From contig NZ_JAYEZN010000001.1 in assembly GCF_037031225.1 (NCBI RefSeq), positions 1,550,001 through 1,614,000 of the forward strand: 64,000 nucleotides of DNA, written 5' to 3'. Shown piece after piece: positions 26,977 to 35,486 of this stretch. Under the pieces are notes generated by a model. That model was not told the DNA's origin. It was given only the letters and a program-made list of their open reading frames with translations, and did not search any database. Source of the stretch: Halorientalis sp. LT38 (GTDB lineage: Archaea; Halobacteriota; Halobacteria; Halobacteriales; Haloarculaceae). Each line of letters starts with the position of its first letter. Position 1 is the stretch's first letter. A program made the position numbers and the translations under genes.

Positions 26977-26982
26977 ATATAT
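26977..26982 (-). promoter_or_regulatory. TATA box of the rdfA-like gene
   Basis: ATATAT on the minus strand, 26 bp before the ATG at 26950; supports that start and a leaderless transcript. Confidence 0.6.
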
Positions 26983-27424
26983 GTCGTGGTGTGCCAGATC
27001 CGGGGAGCGCCCCGGTCGGCGATGCCGGTCCGAGGGAGACGAGCGAACCGCTCGCTCGCCCATCCCACCACGAGACGGGTATCTGACAAATATACATGCT
27101 ATATTATATTTCGATAAATGAGGTCTCGGGAGAAGTTCGTTGCCTGTTCCGTTATTACCCGAATTACCGTCCTTCATCGCTTTTAGCCGGTATTTTCACG
27201 TCCATCTCGGGAGGCCGTGACGAATACTCGGTTGCACGCAATGATCTTCGGAAACACCGTTTTCAACCCCGGATTCCATTTAAATCGGGCGTATCGACGT
27301 CGAATCTGGAAAGAGCCCCTGATTATAGCATATTTCCTACATGATTAGCGTAAGGTAAGATTTCGTGGATATCTTCGACGCGCCATGATCGGTCCCATCT
27401 GGCCCGCGGGGGCGGGGCCAGCCA

Positions 27425-27430
27425 TATATA
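27425..27430 (+). promoter_or_regulatory. TATA box of the ZIP transporter gene
   Basis: TATATA lies 23 bp upstream of the ATG at 27454. It falls inside the longer open frame that begins at 27385, so it rules in favour of the shorter protein. Confidence 0.65.
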
Positions 27431-27453
27431 CCAGGCCCGTGAGGGGAGTCCAT

Positions 27454-28320
27454 ATGGCGGGAGTGGTGGACCTGTTCCAGTCCGTCGTCGGGACGAATCC
27501 GGTCGCGATGGGGTTGGCCGGCGGCCTCGTCATCGCCGGGCTCAACCTGTTCGGGGCGTCGCTGGTGCTGGTCTGGCGGAACCCGAGCGAACGAGCCCTC
27601 GACGGGGCGCTTGGGTTCGCGGCGGGGGTGATGCTCGCGGCCGCGTTCACGAGCCTCATCATCCCCGGCATCGACGATTACGCGGGCGGGGACCCGGTCC
27701 CCGTCCTCGCGGGCGTCGCGCTGGGCGTGCTCTTCCTCGACCAGGCCGACGGGCTGGTTCCCCACGCCCACTACCTGTTGACCGGCGAGCGGCGCGCCGA
27801 CGCCGCCAACCCGGGCGACTCGGTCGGTATCGACAGCGAGCGACTGGCCCCGGTCGTACTCTTTATCCTCGCGATCACGCTGCACAACATGCCAGAGGGG
27901 CTGGCCGTCGGGGTCGCCTTCGGCGCGGTCGCGAACGCGAGCGACCCGGCCGCGGTCGAGGCGGCGATGGGCCAGGCCATCTCGCTCATGCTGGCCATCG
28001 GCATCCAGAACGTCCCGGAGGGGCTGGCGGTGTCGGTCGCGGCGATCAACGCCGGACTCGATCGGCGGTTCTACGCCGTCGTCGCCGGCGTCCGCGCCGG
28101 CGTCGTCGAGATCCCGCTGGCACTTCTGGGCGCGGTGGCCGTCACCCTCGTCGAACCCCTCCTGCCCTACGCCATGGGCTTCGCCGCCGGCGCGATGCTG
28201 TTCGTCATCTCCGACGAGATCGTCCCCGAGACGCACGTCCGGGGCAACGAGCGGATCGCGACGCTGGGCACGATGCTCGGCGTCATCGTCATGCTGTACC
28301 TCGACGTCTCGCTCGGGTGA
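27454..28320 (+). CDS. ZIP-family divalent metal transporter
   Basis: A 288-residue protein with about eight membrane helices. The intramembrane metal motifs are HNMPEGLAVG in helix 4 and QNVPEGLAVS in helix 5, and a variable loop with charged residues lies between helices 3 and 4. It belongs to the GufA-like ZIP branch and should take up Zn2+ or a similar ion. The start at 27454 is fixed by the TATA box 23 bp upstream. The low-GC region before it may carry control elements. Downstream is an unrelated LEA-like gene. Confidence 0.93.
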   Translation: MAGVVDLFQSVVGTNPVAMGLAGGLVIAGLNLFGASLVLVWRNPSERALDGALGFAAGVMLAAAFTSLIIPGIDDYAGGDPVPVLAGVALGVLFLDQADGLVPHAHYLLTGERRADAANPGDSVGIDSERLAPVVLFILAITLHNMPEGLAVGVAFGAVANASDPAAVEAAMGQAISLMLAIGIQNVPEGLAVSVAAINAGLDRRFYAVVAGVRAGVVEIPLALLGAVAVTLVEPLLPYAMGFAAGAMLFVISDEIVPETHVRGNERIATLGTMLGVIVMLYLDVSLG

Positions 28321-28415
28321 GCCGGGCCCGGACGCCGGATCGGGTCCGATCAGCCCGGACTCGCCCCTCGATTCGGCCGTCGACACTATCTACAAGTTGT
28401 CCGTAACTGCTCGAA

Positions 28416-30236
28416 ATGCCGTCACGCGAAGTCATGCTGAAGGTCGGCGGCGTCGCCGCAGTCGTGGTGGTCTTGGGCGTCGCGCTCGTGGGCGTCCTCG
28501 CCGCGACGGGCGCGTTCGCCGCACCGACGGTCGTGTCGACGACCTACGAGTGGGGCGCCGTCGCCGACGAGACGACGGAGATCGAGACGACGGTCGCGGT
28601 GGACAACCCCAACCCCGTTGGAGTCCCGGGCGTGGTCGACGTCGCGTACACGGCGCAGTTGAACGACGTGACGCTCGCCCGCGGCGACCGATCCGGCGTC
28701 GGGTTCGGCCCGGGCAAAAGCGAGTTCACCCTCACCGCGGCGATGGAGAACGACCGCATCGCCGACTGGTGGGTGACCCACGTCGACGGCGACGAGCGCT
28801 CGGAGCTGACCGTCGACGCGAGGGTCGACGCGCCCGGGTTCTCCCGGGAGCTCCCGGCCAAATCCTCGACGATCGAGACCGACATCCTCGGCGGCTTCAC
28901 CACCGAGGAGGCCCGGACCGTCGACTTCCGGGGCGACCCCCTGCTCACCCTGCGGAACCAGCGCGCCAGCTGGGGTGACGCGACCGGCGAGACGACGCCA
29001 CTCTCCTTCTCGGCGGACGTCGAGAACGTCCACGACTACGCGGTCACGCTGGACGGCGTCGAGTACGTCGTCGAGATGAACGGCGTCGAACTCGGGCGCG
29101 GCCAGCGCGAAGCGGGACTCGACGTCGCGCCCGGCGAGTCGGGGGCCATCGACGTGACGGTCGCCCTGGACACGCCGAAGATGGCCGACTGGTGGCGCGA
29201 ACACGTCACCGACGACGAGCAGAGCAACATGACCGTCGCGATGTACGGCACCGTCGACCGCGACGGCGAGCGCCAGCGCGTCCCGATGCGGGTGTTCGAC
29301 CGCCGGCTCCGCCTGGAGACGGATCTGCTCGGCGACGGCGGGACCAGCGTCACCCCGGTCGACGCCCCCGGACGAACGGACGATTTCGAGCCACCGAGGG
29401 TCGCCGACACCACCCAGGAGTGGGGCTCCGTCACCGACGAGACCACCGAGATCCACACCGACGCGACGCTCGACACCCCCGACGACCCGGGCCTGGCCGA
29501 CCTCCTGACGCTCGACGTGCGCCAGGAGGCGACGATCAACGGCGTCCCGGTCGCCAGCGGGGAGACCAGCGTCGAGACCGTCCGGGCGGGCACCGACACC
29601 CTCTTGCTGACCAGCGAGAAGGACAACAGCCGCGTCCCGGCGTGGTGGGCCCGCCACCTGAACGACGGCGAGCGCTCGCGGGTCGTGACGACGCCGACCG
29701 CGACCGCCGACGTGGGCGTGACGAAGTTCGACGCCGACCTCGGGACCCGCGAGAGCGTCTTCACGACCGACCTGCTCGCCGGGATGAACGGCGACCGGAA
29801 CGAGAGAGTCAGGGTCCAGGGCCGGACCGCACTGGTCGTCACCGGCGTCAGTTCGGAGTGGGGCCAGGCCACCCCCGAACGGGCACCCATCGCGACCGAA
29901 GCCGCGGTCCGCAACGAACTCGCGTCACCGGTCGAGGTGCAGACGGTCCACTACACGGTGACGACCAACGGCGTCACGCTGGCCGACCGGAGCGACACCG
30001 TCGGGCAGGTGATCGGCCCCGGCGAACGCGACACCGTGACGACCCGCCTGGTCCTCGACAACAGTCGGATGGACCGCTGGTGGGTGCGACACGTCCGCGA
30101 CGGCGAGCGCTCCAGTTTCGACGTGAACGTCGAAGTGACCGTCAGCGTGCTGGGCCGGACCGAACGGGTCGAACTCGACTCGCTGGCCCAGTCCGCGACC
30201 GTCGAGACCGACCTGCTGAACGCGACCGGGGAGTGA
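28416..30236 (+). CDS. Membrane-anchored protein with four LEA14/WHy-like repeats
   Basis: A 606-residue protein with one N-terminal membrane anchor (about 9-31) and four homologous domains of about 145 residues. Each domain has an aromatic-Gly pair (Trp46-Gly, Trp186-Gly, Trp336-Gly, Trp482-Gly), an adjacent-tryptophan pair (118-119, 259-260, 410-411, 555-556) followed by a HV..GERS-type segment, and a closing T-D-(I/L)-L. This matches the LEA type 2 (water stress/hypersensitive response) beta-sandwich. It probably stands on the outer membrane face. Function unknown; stress or surface binding is inference. Confidence 0.8.
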   Translation: MPSREVMLKVGGVAAVVVVLGVALVGVLAATGAFAAPTVVSTTYEWGAVADETTEIETTVAVDNPNPVGVPGVVDVAYTAQLNDVTLARGDRSGVGFGPGKSEFTLTAAMENDRIADWWVTHVDGDERSELTVDARVDAPGFSRELPAKSSTIETDILGGFTTEEARTVDFRGDPLLTLRNQRASWGDATGETTPLSFSADVENVHDYAVTLDGVEYVVEMNGVELGRGQREAGLDVAPGESGAIDVTVALDTPKMADWWREHVTDDEQSNMTVAMYGTVDRDGERQRVPMRVFDRRLRLETDLLGDGGTSVTPVDAPGRTDDFEPPRVADTTQEWGSVTDETTEIHTDATLDTPDDPGLADLLTLDVRQEATINGVPVASGETSVETVRAGTDTLLLTSEKDNSRVPAWWARHLNDGERSRVVTTPTATADVGVTKFDADLGTRESVFTTDLLAGMNGDRNERVRVQGRTALVVTGVSSEWGQATPERAPIATEAAVRNELASPVEVQTVHYTVTTNGVTLADRSDTVGQVIGPGERDTVTTRLVLDNSRMDRWWVRHVRDGERSSFDVNVEVTVSVLGRTERVELDSLAQSATVETDLLNATGE

Positions 30237-30245
30237 GCGCCCCGC

Positions 30246-31283
30246 CTACTCGTTCATCAGGCCGCCTTCCTCGACGCGCATGACGCCCTCGCCGTCGGGG
30301 AGGTTCGGCGCGTCGACGAGCTTGACGATCCGCTTGTTCCCCTTGGACTTGCGGAGATAGATGCGGAACGTGGAGGTGTGACCCAGGATGTTCCCACCGA
30401 TGGGCTGGGTGGGGTCCCCGAAGAAGGAGTCGGGGTTGGAGGCGACCTGGTTTGTGACGACGACGGCGGTGTTGTTGAGGTCGCCGACGCGCATCAGGTC
30501 GTGGAGGTGTTTGTTGAGTTTCTGCTGGCGCTCTGCGAGTTCGCCACGGCCGACGTACTCGGCGCGGAAGTGGGCGGTCAGCGAGTCGACCGCCAGCAGG
30601 CGAACGGGGAACTCCCCGTCCTGGCTCTCGCTCGCGATCTCTTTGGCCTTCTCCGCCAGCAGGATCTGGTGGTTCGAGTTGAACGCCTTCGCGACGTGGA
30701 TGTGGTCGAGGAAGATCTCGACGAGTCGCTCCATGTCCGACTCGTCGTCGACGCTTGCCTCCTCCATCCCGAACAGTTCCATCGTGTCCTGGAGGACCTC
30801 GTCGTCGTGCCCGCGGACCATCTGATCGATCCGCTCGGGGCGGAAGGTGTCCTCGCTGTCCACGAAGATGGCGCTGCCCTCGAGGCCCCCGTGTTCCTTG
30901 GGGAGCTGGACGTTGACCGCGAGCTGGTGGGTGACCTGGGACTTGCCGGCCCCGAACTCGCCGTACACCTCGGTGATCGACTGGGTCTCGACGCCGCCGC
31001 CGAGCAGTTCGTCGACCTCGTCGACGCCCCAGGTGAGTTTGCCGATCTGTTCGCGCCGCTCGAGCACCGCGGCCCCGGACTCGAAGCCGCCGATGTCGGC
31101 GGCCTCGCGGGCGGCCTGGATGATGTCGGCGGCGCTGGACTCGCCGATGTCGGCCGTGTTGGACAGTTCGCCGGGGCTCGCCACCGCGATCCCCTGGTAG
31201 CCGTCGAACCCGTTCTCGATGAGCTTCTCCGCGGTCGCCGGACCGACGCCCGGCAGTTCTTCGAGGTCTGCGCTCGTTGCCAT
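30246..31283 (-). CDS. radA: DNA repair and recombination protein RadA
   Basis: The archaeal RecA/Rad51 recombinase, 345 residues. An N-terminal helix-hairpin-helix domain (about 5-60, '[17 protein letters not shown]') is followed by the ATPase core with Walker A GEFGAGKS at 108-115, a Walker B 'RLLAVDS', and '[14 protein letters not shown]' loop region. No intein interrupts it. It forms filaments on single-stranded DNA and catalyses strand exchange. ATG at 31283 is preceded by a TTTATG box with a 24-bp gap. It is convergent with the LEA-like gene. Confidence 0.98.
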   Translation of the reverse strand: MATSADLEELPGVGPATAEKLIENGFDGYQGIAVASPGELSNTADIGESSAADIIQAAREAADIGGFESGAAVLERREQIGKLTWGVDEVDELLGGGVETQSITEVYGEFGAGKSQVTHQLAVNVQLPKEHGGLEGSAIFVDSEDTFRPERIDQMVRGHDDEVLQDTMELFGMEEASVDDESDMERLVEIFLDHIHVAKAFNSNHQILLAEKAKEIASESQDGEFPVRLLAVDSLTAHFRAEYVGRGELAERQQKLNKHLHDLMRVGDLNNTAVVVTNQVASNPDSFFGDPTQPIGGNILGHTSTFRIYLRKSKGNKRIVKLVDAPNLPDGEGVMRVEEGGLMNE

Positions 31284-31307
31284 ACGCCGGTCTTCTGCCC
31301 CCTGGCA

Positions 31308-31313
31308 CATAAA
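31308..31313 (-). promoter_or_regulatory. TATA box of radA
   Basis: TTTATG on the minus strand, 24 bp before the ATG at 31283. Confidence 0.6.
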
Positions 31314-31478
31314 CCCTCGTTAACACCGTAGTGAAAGTGAAACTGGCCGAAGGCGGCGGGGCGGTGGCGGTAGCTGGCCGTAGGTTTAGGAGCGATACCG
31401 GTCGCGCTAACGGTTCTCATGGCAATTACAATCTTTATATATGAGTGTCTGTTGATACTGTGCAACGGGGGATTCGGA

Positions 31479-32150
31479 GTGGAATTCACGATATACACGA
31501 TACCGCTGTGGATCGTCGCCGTCGTCGGGACCGCGCTCGCGGCTCTGACGGGGTACAATCACGACCAGAAGGGCGCGTATTCGCTGTTCGCCCTGTTCGT
31601 CGGGGCCGTACTCTGGGCCGGCGGATACGCCATGGAGATGAGTTCGTCGCCCGGGCAGGCGGCGATCTTCTGGTACAAGATACACTTTATCGGGAGCGCC
31701 ATCGTTCCGACGGCGATCCTGATCATGGCGTTGCGCTTTACCGGGCGCGACGGCCTGATCAATCGCCGGAACGTCGCGGCGCTGGCCGTCGTGCCGGTCG
31801 TCACGACGCTGCTGATACTCACGAGTCACGACATCTGGATACAGGGACACCTGGCGAACACGGGCGCGGACGCGGTGCTCCCGCTGACCTACCAGTTCGG
31901 GCCGTGGTTCCCGATCTACGCCTACTACTCGCTGGCGATCGCGCTGGCTGCCATCGCCATGTTCGGGGAGGCGGTCCTCGAGCGCCTCGACGAGGGACTA
32001 CTCAACACGAGCACCGCGTTCCTCGTCGCGACGATCCTGCCGACGGTCGGGACCGCCATCTACGTGATCGGCGGCACGCAGATCGACTACGGCCCCTTCG
32101 GGTTCCTGATCTCCGGACTCTGCATCATGGCCGCGATGTTCTACCTCTAG
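31479..32150 (+). CDS. Stand-alone 7TM histidine-kinase sensor module (truncated)
   Basis: About 223 residues with seven hydrophobic helices of the type found at the N-terminus of haloarchaeal histidine kinases (compare residues 1-225 of the kinase at 32886). It stops at 'IMAAMFYL', exactly where the full kinase continues into its PAS and kinase domains, so it has no transmitter. The start is uncertain: a strong TATA box (CTTTATATATG, 31431-31441) lies inside the longer frame that begins at ATG 31419, which favours GTG 31479. It shares its stop bases (CTAG) with the convergent PspAB gene. Confidence 0.7.
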   Translation: MEFTIYTIPLWIVAVVGTALAALTGYNHDQKGAYSLFALFVGAVLWAGGYAMEMSSSPGQAAIFWYKIHFIGSAIVPTAILIMALRFTGRDGLINRRNVAALAVVPVVTTLLILTSHDIWIQGHLANTGADAVLPLTYQFGPWFPIYAYYSLAIALAAIAMFGEAVLERLDEGLLNTSTAFLVATILPTVGTAIYVIGGTQIDYGPFGFLISGLCIMAAMFYL

Positions 32151-32779
32151 TCCCAGGGGTGGCCGCGGCCCTCGGGCCAGAGGGGATACCAGTACCCCTC
32201 GTCGTCCTCGACGTCGAGTTCACCGTCCAGAACGCTCGCCAGTTTGAACTCCACCGCGTCGTCCCGTTCGTGCCCGCCCGTGGGCGCGAAGGGGTAGTAC
32301 GCCCCCCGGCGGAACGAGTACACCCAGTAGATCGGCCGATCGGGGGCGTCCCCGGAGAGGGCGTCGCCGGCGGCTTTCCTGAAGGGGAAGAGCGCGGCGA
32401 GCAGGCGGGAACCGAACCCGCGCTCGACGAGCGTGTCGGCGGCGAAGTGGAGGCTCGTCAGCAGGTCCTCGACGTCGTCGTCTTCGAGGACGATCCAGTC
32501 GTACCCATGCGTGTCCCCCTGGAACTCCGCCACGGTGCCGGTCTCGGCCTCGCCGGCCTCGAGGATGGCGGCGACCTCGTCGACGGCGTCGGCGAAGTCC
32601 GTGCTGTCGACGCTCGAAAAGCAGAGGGCGGCGCAGCCGACGGACTCGAACCCGAGGTCGGCGGCCATCGTCACGTAGGCGGTGCTCATCCCGAACAGGT
32701 CCTCCGGGTCGGCCGGGCGTGTGGCGGCGGTTTCGGCCCCCAGTCCGAGCGCCTGCCGGAGTCCGTCGAGCAGTCCCAT
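32147..32779 (-). CDS. pspAB: PspA-associated protein PspAB
   Basis: A 210-residue haloarchaeal protein with 'DPEDLFGMSTAYVTMAADLGFES', 'ALCFSSVDSTDF', 'DDVEDLLTSLHFAADTL' and 'YSFRRGAYYPFAP', features I associate with the PspAB family, a partner of PspA-like membrane-stress proteins. It is soluble and acidic; no catalytic motif is visible. It converges on the 7TM module with a shared CTAG and is divergent from the histidine kinase at 32886 (about 106 bp). A link between the sensors and membrane stress is inference. Confidence 0.7.
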   Translation of the reverse strand: MGLLDGLRQALGLGAETAATRPADPEDLFGMSTAYVTMAADLGFESVGCAALCFSSVDSTDFADAVDEVAAILEAGEAETGTVAEFQGDTHGYDWIVLEDDDVEDLLTSLHFAADTLVERGFGSRLLAALFPFRKAAGDALSGDAPDRPIYWVYSFRRGAYYPFAPTGGHERDDAVEFKLASVLDGELDVEDDEGYWYPLWPEGRGHPWD

Positions 32780-32851
32780 ACCAGGGAGATGGGGGCGGAC
32801 GCTCTTACTCTTGGCCACCGACGAGTTTCGGCTGTCGTTTCGCGACCCGGA

Positions 32852-32857
32852 TTTATG
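32852..32857 (+). promoter_or_regulatory. TATA-like box of the histidine kinase gene
   Basis: TTTATG lies 28 bp before the ATG at 32886 and only 16 bp before an earlier ATG at 32874. The later ATG is therefore the more likely start. Confidence 0.5.
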
Positions 32858-32885
32858 CCGCGCCAGGCCCGGCATGTGGACACGA

Positions 32886-34691
32886 ATGACGTCTCCGGTC
32901 ATGGCGGCAGTGGCCGCGCTCCTGTTCTGTAGCGCCGTCGCGTTCGCGGCGGTCGCGGTCTGGAGCGCCAGGCGGAAGCCGGGGGCGGGCGCGCGGTGGT
33001 TCGCGACGACGATGTGGGTGCTGGCCATCGGTGCGGCCGGGACCGGGCTGGCGTACTATTTCATCGGGTCGGTCGAGTTGTGGACGGGCCTCTACCCACT
33101 GATCGTCATCGTGATGCCGACCGTGTGGGCGCGGTTCACCTTCGAGTACTACGGCCTCTTCGAGTTCACCTCCACGCGACGGACGCTCGCGCTGATGACG
33201 CCGGCGGTCCTCGCCGCCATCGGCGGGACCTGGGTCGGCCTCGTCGAAGCCGGATTCCTCACGGGCGTCTCGAACGCGCTCGTCGTCGGGGTGTACAGCG
33301 GCTACGTCGCCATGCACTTTTACTCGGCCACGGTGCTGGTCGTCGGCGTCGGACTGCTCGTCCGGACCAGCGTCAGGCGGGAGAGTCTGGGCCTGCGACT
33401 CGGCGCGGCGCTGGCACTGCTCGTCCTCTCCCCGTGGGTCGGAAACCTGATCCACGGCGCACTGAGAGTGACCAACACGACCGTCCCGAGCGCGGCCGAC
33501 GAGGTCGCCCGGGCCGGTGCGATCGCGATCGGCGCGGTCGCCGCCGTCACCGCGGTCCTCCGCTACCGACTGTTCGAGGGGCTGCCCGCGGCCGGCACCA
33601 TCGGTCCGGAGACGGTCCTCCAGGAGATGGACGACCTGGTGATCGTCCTCGACAGCCGGGGCCGGGTCGTCCGGCTCAACGAGATGGCCCGCGGGACCTT
33701 CGTCGCCGACGCCGACGTCGGCATCGGCGATCCGCTGGAGGCCGTGCTCGGCACCGGTGTCGAGGGCCTGAGCGACCGGGACGGCGTCCGCCTCGACACG
33801 GTGACGGGGCCCCGGCAGTTCGACCCCTCGATGTCGGAGCTGACGAACGAGCAGGGCCAGTCGGTCGGCCACACGCTCGTCCTCCGGGACGTGACCGAAC
33901 GGTACACCCGAAGACAGCGCCTCTCGGTCCTGAACCGCGTGCTGCGCCACAACCTCCGCAACGAGACCGCGACCATCGTCACCCGCGCGGAGGTGATCGA
34001 GGAGGAAGCGAGCGAGGCGGTCGCCGACATGGCCGAGCAGGTCGTCGACACCGCCATGTCGATCGCCGAGGTGGGGGACAAGGCCCGGCGAATAGAGCGG
34101 ATGATGGCCGTCCCGGTGCGGCCCGATCCCCGGACCAACGTGACCCGCGTCGTCAGGGACGTCGTCGAGAGCGTCGGCGCAGACGCCGACTGCGACATCG
34201 ACTGTTCGGTCCCCGAGGACGTCGTCGCCAGGGCCGACCGCCGCGTGCTCCGCCCGGTCGTCGAGGACCTCGTCGAGAACGCGGTCGTCCACAGCGACGC
34301 CGACGTGCCGTCGGTCGCGGTGACGGTCTCCGTCGACCAGAACGCGACCCTCCCCGTCGAGATCGTCGTCGCGGACGACGGCCCCGGGATCCCCGAGGCC
34401 GAGCGCTCACCGCTGACCGCCGGCGACGAGGCGCCGCTCGAACACGGGAGCGGGCTCGGTCTCTGGGGCGTCAAGTGGGGCGTCACCCGGATGGGCGGGT
34501 CGCTCGACTTCGAGGACAACGAGCCCCGCGGGACGATCGCCCGCGTCCGGGTCCCGACGCCCGCCGACGCTGCCGACGACCGGAGCGGAGACGGGGCCGC
34601 GGTGACGGGAGAGGCCGTCGACCTGTCCCCGCGGATCGTCCAGTCGCGACCCGCGGGTGAGGCTGACGGGTCGTCGGACCGGTCACCCTGA
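32886..34691 (+). CDS. 7TM-PAS sensor histidine kinase
   Basis: A 601-residue kinase: seven membrane helices (about 1-225), a PAS domain (about 240-340, 'DLVIVLDSRGRVVRLN'), a dimerisation helix with H-box 'RVLRHNLRNE' (His355), then an HATPase domain with N-box Asn465 ('VEDLVENAVVHSD'), G1 'DDGPGIPE' (from 497) and G2 GSGLGL (521-526). All catalytic motifs are intact. An acidic tail follows. No response regulator lies beside it, so its partner must be elsewhere. Its N-terminal region is homologous to the lone 7TM protein at 31479. Confidence 0.92.
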   Translation: MTSPVMAAVAALLFCSAVAFAAVAVWSARRKPGAGARWFATTMWVLAIGAAGTGLAYYFIGSVELWTGLYPLIVIVMPTVWARFTFEYYGLFEFTSTRRTLALMTPAVLAAIGGTWVGLVEAGFLTGVSNALVVGVYSGYVAMHFYSATVLVVGVGLLVRTSVRRESLGLRLGAALALLVLSPWVGNLIHGALRVTNTTVPSAADEVARAGAIAIGAVAAVTAVLRYRLFEGLPAAGTIGPETVLQEMDDLVIVLDSRGRVVRLNEMARGTFVADADVGIGDPLEAVLGTGVEGLSDRDGVRLDTVTGPRQFDPSMSELTNEQGQSVGHTLVLRDVTERYTRRQRLSVLNRVLRHNLRNETATIVTRAEVIEEEASEAVADMAEQVVDTAMSIAEVGDKARRIERMMAVPVRPDPRTNVTRVVRDVVESVGADADCDIDCSVPEDVVARADRRVLRPVVEDLVENAVVHSDADVPSVAVTVSVDQNATLPVEIVVADDGPGIPEAERSPLTAGDEAPLEHGSGLGLWGVKWGVTRMGGSLDFEDNEPRGTIARVRVPTPADAADDRSGDGAAVTGEAVDLSPRIVQSRPAGEADGSSDRSP

Positions 34692-34705
34692 GGCGGGCAC
34701 GAGGG

Positions 34706-35392
34706 TTACTCGTCTTTCCAGTCCGCGACCTGTTCCCGGTCGTGGAACTCCCCCTTGGCCCGTCGCTCTCGCGGCCAGAACGCGATCGCCAGGAGCACGA
34801 CGGTGAACGTGATCAGGGTTCCGACGACGATCCAGCCGGGAACGCCGAACACTGCGGCCGCCTCCAGGGGACCGCCGGGGGCGACCACGAGCACCTGAAC
34901 CGACCAGGCGGCGAGGAGGACGAGATAGAGCGGGAGGTAGACCCGGCGCAGTCGGCGCGCGTACGCCTCCGTGAACGGGGTCCTGAGTGCCGGTCGCCGC
35001 AGGTCCTCGCCGAGTTGCTGCCGCCAGTCGTCGTGGGCGACCCCTGGTTGCGGATCAAGCGCGGGGGCCAGCAGGTTCTCTTCGATCAGGCGAACGCGCG
35101 AGCGCCAGGTGTCGAAGGCCCGGTAGCGACGCGTCTCCACGACGTGGAAGAGTCCGAGCACGAGCACGCCGATCAAGAGCACGTAGTGCGGTCGGTCGCC
35201 GCTCGAGAAGACGTAGGCAAGCAGGGCGGCGAGCAGCGTGATCGCCCAGTTGGTCGTCAGGTCGACCCGGGTCTGTTCGGTCGTCATCCGGTCGAGTTCG
35301 CCCCGGTAGTAGTTCTCCAGGAGCGACGCGGTGACCTCGTCGTCCCCGCTCACCCGTTCGCCGACCTCGGTCGGATCGCTGTCCTCGTCCAT
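34706..35392 (-). CDS. DUF2270-type membrane protein
   Basis: A 228-residue protein with an acidic N-terminus, then 'NYYRGELDRMTTEQTRVDLTTNWAI' and two pairs of membrane helices (about 47-80 and 155-210) around a soluble Arg-rich region. The layout fits the haloarchaeal DUF2270 family. Function is unknown. The ATG at 35392 is used; upstream codons are not conserved-looking. It lies 94 bp downstream of the HtpX-like protease gene on the same strand and converges on the histidine kinase with a 14-bp gap. Confidence 0.75.
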   Translation of the reverse strand: MDEDSDPTEVGERVSGDDEVTASLLENYYRGELDRMTTEQTRVDLTTNWAITLLAALLAYVFSSGDRPHYVLLIGVLVLGLFHVVETRRYRAFDTWRSRVRLIEENLLAPALDPQPGVAHDDWRQQLGEDLRRPALRTPFTEAYARRLRRVYLPLYLVLLAAWSVQVLVVAPGGPLEAAAVFGVPGWIVVGTLITFTVVLLAIAFWPRERRAKGEFHDREQVADWKDE

Positions 35393-35486
35393 GCCGACCA
35401 CGTGGGCCGCCCACCCACTGCCTCTTGTGCCGGCACCTGCCACCCGGGGCAAGAGGGGACGGGAACACCGCCCGCCGGACGCGGCG

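Larger units (their letters stand above)
26951..27453. other. 503-bp intergenic gap with a low-GC core
   Basis: From about 27085 to 27400 the GC content drops to roughly 43 percent by eye, against about two thirds elsewhere. An 82-codon open frame at 27096-27344 (+) is not acidic and has no recognised motif; I do not call it. The edges hold the promoters of the rdfA-like gene (ATATAT at 26977-26982) and the ZIP gene (TATATA at 27425-27430). An 8-bp palindrome ATTTAAAT is at 27278-27285. This could be a decayed insertion or an extended control region. Confidence 0.6.

Noticed and set aside
27096-27344. 82-codon frame in the low-GC segment
   Set aside because: Not acidic, no recognised motif, and the AT-rich composition alone makes stop-free frames less informative here; kept as an unexplained segment instead.
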